Positions 59,224 through 64,000 of a stretch of 64,000 bases of DNA are shown one piece after another. Both the position numbers and the translations under genes were made by a program. The notes below the pieces were generated by a model. The model made no database searches. It saw only the letters and a program-made list of their open reading frames with translations, and was not told the origin of the DNA. The stretch's first letter is position 1. Every line of letters starts with the position of its first letter. The stretch spans positions 1 through 64,000 of the forward strand of contig NZ_LN909055.1 of the NCBI RefSeq assembly GCF_001486505.1, in the 5' to 3' direction. The stretch comes from Paenibacillus rubinfantis. GTDB lineage: Bacteria > Bacillota > Bacilli > Paenibacillales > Paenibacillaceae.

Positions 59224-60763
59224 GCCAAATCCCCCCGTAGAAGTTTTGTTCGTACAGATCCCGTCCGCTCTTGGTGCTGCTAGCTGGAATCGGAGTTGCC
59301 GGGCCGCAGCCGTCGCAATCCATGCCGAATCCTGCGGTGCCTTGCGCCCGGTACGGATCCATATATCCTTCCTTATGCGAGGTTGGGATAACAAACCGGT
59401 CCTCATATTTAGCGATGGCCAGCAGGCGGTACATCTCTTCGATCTGCTGAGCGGTTAATCCGACACGAGCCAAGCGGTTGTCGTCAAACGGCTGCTTGGA
59501 GAATTGCGCGCGTTGGTATTGGCGCATCATCGCCATCCGTTGCAGCGCGATTTTGACGGTGGAGGTATCTCCAGCGGTTAAGAGATTAGCCAAGTATTGC
59601 ACCGGCGTTCTCATTTCCTCAATCGCCGGGAAGATCAGATCCGGATTCTGAATCGAATCCTTGCCTTCGAAATGGCTCATGATCGGGCTGAGCGGTGGTA
59701 CGTACCATACCATCGGCAGCGTGCGGTATTCCGGATGCAGCGGGAATGCCAGCTTATATTCAATCGCCAGTTTGTAGACCGGTGAATTTTGCGCCGCTTC
59801 GATCCATTCCTCGGACAATCCGTCTTTGCGGGCCTGCTCGATAATCTTCGGATCATTCGGGTCAAGGAATAAGCCCAGCTGCGCTTCGTACAAATCCTTC
59901 TCATCCGGCGTGGAAGCCGCTTCTTGTACGCGATCCGCATCATACAGCAGCACGCCCAGGTAGCGAATACGCCCGGTGCAGGTTTCGGAGCACACCGTAG
60001 GGAGTCCCGCTTCGATTCTTGGGAAGCAGAACGTACATTTTTCCGCTTTGTTTGTTTTCCAGTTGAAGTAGACTTTCTTGTAAGGGCAGCCCGTCATGCA
60101 GTAACGCCAGCCGCGGCAAGCTTCTTGGTCGACGAGGACGATGCCGTCCTCATCGCGTTTGTAAATGGCGCCCGAGGGGCAAGAAGCGACGCAGCTTGGA
60201 TTTAAGCAATGCTCGCAGAGACGAGGCAAGTACATCATAAACGATTGCTCGAAGTTGAATTTGATCTCCTCTTCGATCTTCTCGATATTTGGATCCTTCG
60301 GACCGGTGATATGGCCGCCGGCCAGATCGTCTTCCCAGTTAGGTCCCCAATCCAGGTCCATCTTGTCACCGGTGACGACGGATTTGGGACGAGCGACGGG
60401 CTGGTGCTTCTTCTCGCCCGAATTCGTCAGCTTCTCGTAATCATAAGTCCACGGCTCATAATAATCTTTCATCTCCGGCATGTCCGGGTTGTAGAAAATT
60501 TTACCAAGGGCGATCTTCGACAGCTTGCTGCCGGATTTCAATTCCAGCTTGCCGTTCTTCAACGTCCAGCCGCCTTTGTAATGCTCCTGGTCCTCCCAAC
60601 GCTTCGGATAGCCGATGCCCGGCTTCGTTTCGACGTTGTTGAACCACATATATTCGGCGCCTTCCCGGTTTGTCCAGGTGCTCTTACAAGTGACGCTGCA
60701 GGTGTGACAGCCGATGCATTTATCCAGGTTCAACACCATGGCGATTTGCGCTTTAATCTTCAA
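59216..60763 (-). CDS. narH: respiratory nitrate reductase beta subunit
   Basis: A 515-residue iron-sulfur protein with four cysteine clusters: CIGCHTCSVTCKSTW; CEHCLNPSCVASCP; CRGWRYCMTGCP (Trp in place of one Cys, the 3Fe-4S cluster); KCTFCFPRIEAGLPTVCSETC. It links NarI hemes to the NarG molybdenum centre. It starts at TTG 60763, preceded by AAGGAGGTCGACTGG, and overlaps the narG stop. The unusual start is well supported by the ribosome binding site. Confidence 0.96.
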   Translation of the reverse strand: MKIKAQIAMVLNLDKCIGCHTCSVTCKSTWTNREGAEYMWFNNVETKPGIGYPKRWEDQEHYKGGWTLKNGKLELKSGSKLSKIALGKIFYNPDMPEMKDYYEPWTYDYEKLTNSGEKKHQPVARPKSVVTGDKMDLDWGPNWEDDLAGGHITGPKDPNIEKIEEEIKFNFEQSFMMYLPRLCEHCLNPSCVASCPSGAIYKRDEDGIVLVDQEACRGWRYCMTGCPYKKVYFNWKTNKAEKCTFCFPRIEAGLPTVCSETCTGRIRYLGVLLYDADRVQEAASTPDEKDLYEAQLGLFLDPNDPKIIEQARKDGLSEEWIEAAQNSPVYKLAIEYKLAFPLHPEYRTLPMVWYVPPLSPIMSHFEGKDSIQNPDLIFPAIEEMRTPVQYLANLLTAGDTSTVKIALQRMAMMRQYQRAQFSKQPFDDNRLARVGLTAQQIEEMYRLLAIAKYEDRFVIPTSHKEGYMDPYRAQGTAGFGMDCDGCGPATPIPASSTKSGRDLYEQNFYGGIWRD

Positions 60764-63700
60764 GCCAGTCGACCTCCTTCAGTTTGCGCACGGCAACGTA
60801 GACATCGCGCTGGTTGCCGATCGGTCCGTAATAATTGAAGCCGTAGCTGAGCTGGGCATAACCCCCAACGAGCTGCGTTGGCTTCAAATGGATTCGCGTA
60901 GGTGCATTATGGCTGCCGCCCCGCTCTCCCGTAATTTCCGAACCCGGTACATTGATGTGCTTATCCTGAGCATGATACATAAACATCGTGCCCTTTGGCA
61001 TCCGGTGGCTGACCACCGCTCTCGCCGTGACGACGCCGTTGCGGTTGTAAACCTCCAGCCAATCGTTATCGTTAATCTGATGCGCTTCGGCATCCTCATT
61101 GCTGATCCATACGGTTGGACCGCCGCGGAACAAGGTCAGCATGTGCAGGTTATCCTGATACGTGCTGTGGATGTTCCATTTGCCGTGCGGCGTTAAATAA
61201 CGCAGCACCAGGGCATCCTTACCTCCCTCAACCTGCTTGTCTCGCGGACCAAATACCATTGGCGGCAGCGTTGGTTTATAAACCGGCAGCGCCTCCCCGA
61301 ATTGCAGGAAGATTTGGTGATCCAGATAAAAATGCTGGCGTCCGGTTAACGTCCGGAACGGTACCAAGCGCTCGATGTTGGTCGTAAACGGCGAATACCG
61401 GCGTCCCGATTTGTTCGAGCCGCTGAATACCGGTGTCGGAATGACCTCGCGAGGCTGAGCGGTAATGTTTGCGAACGTAATTCGTTCTGCCGCACGGTCC
61501 GCAGAGATATCCTTCAGTTCCACACCCGTATCCTGCTCGGCGGATTCCCATGCGCGCTGCGACACTTTCCCGTTAGTGGCCGACGACAAATGCAACACGG
61601 CATTCGCCGCTTGTCTTGCGGTGCGCAGCTTCGGTCGACCGTTTTTGATCGTATCGTCGATATAGGAGCCGTTGATTTTCTTCAAATCCTCGTACTCTTC
61701 CTTGACGGAGAACGATACCCCATGCGCGCCGACCTTGCCGGTTTCCAGGTTAGGTCCAAGCGTGATGTACTTGTCATAGATCTTCGTGTAGTCGCGCTCG
61801 ACTACGGTAAAGCCTGGCATCGTTTTGCCGAGAACCGGCTTCACTTCGCCGCGCTTCCAGTCCTTCACTTCGCCAAAAGGTTGGGCGATTTCAGCCATCG
61901 AATCATGACCCAGCGGCGAGGAAACCAGGTCTTTATATACGCCCGGCATATGCTCCTTGGCCATCTCGGACAACACGCTGGCAAGCGTCCGGTAAATATC
62001 CCAGTCCGTCCGCGATTCCCACAGCGGATCGATCGCCGGGTTAAACGGATGCACGAACGGGTGCATGTCGGTCGAGGAAATATCCACTTTCTCGTACCAG
62101 GTTGCTGCAGGCAGGACGATATCGGCATACATCGGAGTTGCCGTCATGCGGAAATCCAACGATACGAGCAGATCCAGCTTGCCTTCCACGTCATCGCGCC
62201 AGACGATTTCTTCCGGCTTCTCTTCTTCGTTCGGGTTGGATAACAGCCCGTTATGCGTCCCCAGCAGATGCTTCATAAAGAACTCTTGCCCTTTCGCCGA
62301 GCTGGAGATCAGGTTCGAACGCCAGACAAACAGCGAACGCGGGAAGTTCTCCGGCGCGTCCGGGTCTTCCACGGCAAACTTCGTTTCGCCGGAGACCACT
62401 TGCTCATAGGCATGCTGGATGATCTCAGCGTTATCCGTTTTACCTTGAGCAGCCGCTTCTTCGGCAAAGGCTAAGCTGCTTTTATTAAACTGCGGGTATG
62501 ATGGCAACCAGCCCAATCGAGCGGCCAGCACGTTGTAATCCGCGGGATGTTGGTACGGGATGTCGCCGCCGGTTGGCGATTTCAACGAATCCGCGCTCAT
62601 CTCCTCATATTTCCATTGGTCGGTCGCAAAATAGAAGAACGAGGTAGCGTTTTGCAGCCGCGGCGGCGCTTGCCAGTCACGGGCAAAAGCGATCGTCGAC
62701 CAGCCTTCGATCGGCCGGCATTTCTCCTGTCCGACATAGTGAGCCCAACCGCCGCCGTTCACGCCTTGAGATGCCGTCAGCATAACAAGGTTCAAGATCG
62801 AGCGGTAGATCGTATCGCTGTTGAACCAGTGGTTAATCCCGGCGCCCATAATGATCATCGAGCGCCCGCCGGTGTCGAGGGCGTTTTGCGCAAACTCGCG
62901 AGCGATTTGCACCACCAGCGAGGCTTTGACGCCGGTGATCCGCTCTTGCCAAGCCGGAGTGTAATGCGATTGTGCATCATCATACCCCTTGGCGGTATGC
63001 GTGCTGCCCGGACGGTTCACCCCGTATTGGCTAAGCATCAGGTCGTGGACCGTTGCCGCCAGACGAGTAGTTCCGTCAGCTAAAGTAATGGTTTTCGCCG
63101 GAATCGTCCGGGTGAACGTGCCATTCCCAGCCGCGTCGAAATAAGGGAAGGCGATTTCCGTCCATGCTCCTCCGTGCGGCTCAACCGACAACGCCGGTTC
63201 AATGCGGCTGCCGTCTTCCCGATCGAGGATCAGATTCCATTTGACATCCTTCTCCCAGCGTTGGCCCATCGTTCCGTTCGGCACGACCAACTCGCCGGCG
63301 GCCTCGTCATAAATGACCGGCTTCCATTCCGCATGTTCTGTTGTCTGACCTAAATCGCTGGCCCGCAGGAAACGTCCGGCCTTATATCCGCCTTCATGCG
63401 GATCCAGCAAAATCAGGAACGGCATGTCCGTGTATTGTTTCGCGTAGTTCAAGAACATCGGTTCTTGGCGTTTCACGTAGAACTCATCCAGGATGACATG
63501 CGTCATCGCTTGTGCGACGGCGGCGTCGGTCCCTGGATGCGGAGCCAGCCAGTTGTCGGCGAACTTAACATTCTCCGCATGGTCCGGTGCTACGGAGACC
63601 ACTTTGGTTCCTTTATAACGGACCTCGGTCATGAAGTGGGCGTCCGGCGTCCGCGTGAGCGGCACATTGGAGCCCCACATGATCAGATATCCAGCGTTGT

Positions 63701-64000
63701 ACCAGTCAGATGACTCCGGTACGTCGGTTTGCTCGCCCCAAATTTGCGGCGAAGCTGGAGGCAGGTCGGCATACCAGTCATAGAAACTAAGCATCTCACC
63801 GCCCAGCAAAGAGATAAACCGCGCGCCTGAGGCGTAGCTGATCATCGACATGGCTGGAATCGGCGTAAATCCGGCAATGCGATCCGGACCGTATTTCTTA
63901 ATGGTATAAAGTAATTGCGCTGAAATCAGCTGGGTGGCTTCTTCCCAGGTCACGCGCACATGGCCGCCTTTCCCGCGGGCCTCTTTATAGGATCGCGCGG
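60753..64000 (-). CDS. narG: respiratory nitrate reductase alpha subunit, N-terminus missing
   Basis: A molybdopterin (bis-MGD) enzyme; 1,082 codons are visible and the frame stays open to the right edge (RSYKEARGKGGHVRVTWEEA at 63960-64000). About 140-150 N-terminal residues, with the His/Cys 4Fe-4S site, lie outside. Visible landmarks are AGYLIMWGSNVPLTRTPDAHF (Asp region coordinating Mo), MIIMGAGINHWFNSDTIYR, VLPAATWYEKVDISSTDMHPFVHPF and the C-terminal HISTYQ-like NIHSTYQDNLHMLTLFRGGP. It reduces nitrate to nitrite at the inner face of the membrane. First gene of narGHJI-nreABC. Confidence 0.96.
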   Translation of the reverse strand, partial: ARSYKEARGKGGHVRVTWEEATQLISAQLLYTIKKYGPDRIAGFTPIPAMSMISYASGARFISLLGGEMLSFYDWYADLPPASPQIWGEQTDVPESSDWYNAGYLIMWGSNVPLTRTPDAHFMTEVRYKGTKVVSVAPDHAENVKFADNWLAPHPGTDAAVAQAMTHVILDEFYVKRQEPMFLNYAKQYTDMPFLILLDPHEGGYKAGRFLRASDLGQTTEHAEWKPVIYDEAAGELVVPNGTMGQRWEKDVKWNLILDREDGSRIEPALSVEPHGGAWTEIAFPYFDAAGNGTFTRTIPAKTITLADGTTRLAATVHDLMLSQYGVNRPGSTHTAKGYDDAQSHYTPAWQERITGVKASLVVQIAREFAQNALDTGGRSMIIMGAGINHWFNSDTIYRSILNLVMLTASQGVNGGGWAHYVGQEKCRPIEGWSTIAFARDWQAPPRLQNATSFFYFATDQWKYEEMSADSLKSPTGGDIPYQHPADYNVLAARLGWLPSYPQFNKSSLAFAEEAAAQGKTDNAEIIQHAYEQVVSGETKFAVEDPDAPENFPRSLFVWRSNLISSSAKGQEFFMKHLLGTHNGLLSNPNEEEKPEEIVWRDDVEGKLDLLVSLDFRMTATPMYADIVLPAATWYEKVDISSTDMHPFVHPFNPAIDPLWESRTDWDIYRTLASVLSEMAKEHMPGVYKDLVSSPLGHDSMAEIAQPFGEVKDWKRGEVKPVLGKTMPGFTVVERDYTKIYDKYITLGPNLETGKVGAHGVSFSVKEEYEDLKKINGSYIDDTIKNGRPKLRTARQAANAVLHLSSATNGKVSQRAWESAEQDTGVELKDISADRAAERITFANITAQPREVIPTPVFSGSNKSGRRYSPFTTNIERLVPFRTLTGRQHFYLDHQIFLQFGEALPVYKPTLPPMVFGPRDKQVEGGKDALVLRYLTPHGKWNIHSTYQDNLHMLTLFRGGPTVWISNEDAEAHQINDNDWLEVYNRNGVVTARAVVSHRMPKGTMFMYHAQDKHINVPGSEITGERGGSHNAPTRIHLKPTQLVGGYAQLSYGFNYYGPIGNQRDVYVAVRKLKEVDWLED

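Noticed and set aside
60714..61196. Long + strand frames opposite narG/narH and other GC-rich genes
   Set aside because: They are antisense shadows of strongly conserved genes with no ribosome binding sites or promoters.

Overview
The window looks like a chromosomal segment of an endospore-forming Bacillota of the Paenibacillaceae type, with roughly 50% GC. The reasons are the Paenibacillus-style 16S leader, the SleB cortex hydrolase, LysM/M14 and collagen-like spore-type proteins, spore sulfolactate genes, strong AAAGGAGG ribosome binding sites with frequent GTG/TTG starts, and Bacillales regulatory boxes (Fur, MntR, BirA, BceR-type, NreC-type). The genus call is inference. It opens on the 5' end of a leftward 16S rRNA gene and closes inside a leftward narG.

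Layout. 1-2.7 kb: 16S 5' end with repeated rrn promoters, two small overlapping ORFs, a solute-binding-protein pseudogene with three frameshifts, and an EcsC-family gene. 2.7-10.5 kb: a rifamycin phosphotransferase-type gene with a divergent promoter/terminator pair that may make a small RNA, a 5'-truncated aldo/keto reductase, and a GH2-MFS-DUF2804 operon. 10.6-15.9 kb: a small hydrophilic protein, an MFS carrier, an M3 oligopeptidase, a divergent SDR/MerR pair sharing a 19-bp-spacer promoter, and a ParB-fold-like protein. 16-19.1 kb: a Fur-controlled siderophore-type ABC importer. 19.2-20.9 kb: an Lsa-type ABC-F gene behind a readable ribosome-stalling attenuator. 21-23.4 kb: an unusual two-domain isoprenoid enzyme (class I terpene-cyclase-like N-terminus plus polyprenyl synthase). 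23.5-30.4 kb: a protein kinase next to a Ser-triplet basic protein, sleB, an HpaB-type hydroxylase, a CPA2 antiporter behind a structured leader, a Gly/Pro-rich protein and mntH. 30.6-38.4 kb: a LacI-controlled GH35 beta-galactosidase plus CUT1 sugar importer. 38.5-49.8 kb: a GxGYxYP protein, a Bce-like peptide-sensing/detoxification module, bioB with a perfect BirA operator, LysM-M14 peptidase, aldo/keto reductase and a DUF3231 protein. 49.8-52.9 kb: comB, an MFS exporter and comA (sulfolactate synthesis). 53-64 kb: a nitrate-respiration island, narGHJI-nreABC-hemerythrin followed by narK-hemerythrin.

How the genes work together. The right-hand 11 kb form a coherent anaerobic nitrate system: nitrate reductase, an oxygen/nitrate-sensing NreABC cascade, two hemerythrin-like proteins, and a NarK transporter with a C-terminal PAS domain placed behind an NreC-type box. 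Several other loci can be tied to a regulator from the sequence alone (Fur, MntR, BirA, LacI, MerR, BceR-type).

The items I consider most likely to be new are the bifunctional cyclase-prenyltransferase protein, the NarK-PAS fusion, the ABC-F attenuator with three mutually exclusive pairing segments, and the kinase/Ser-triplet pair.
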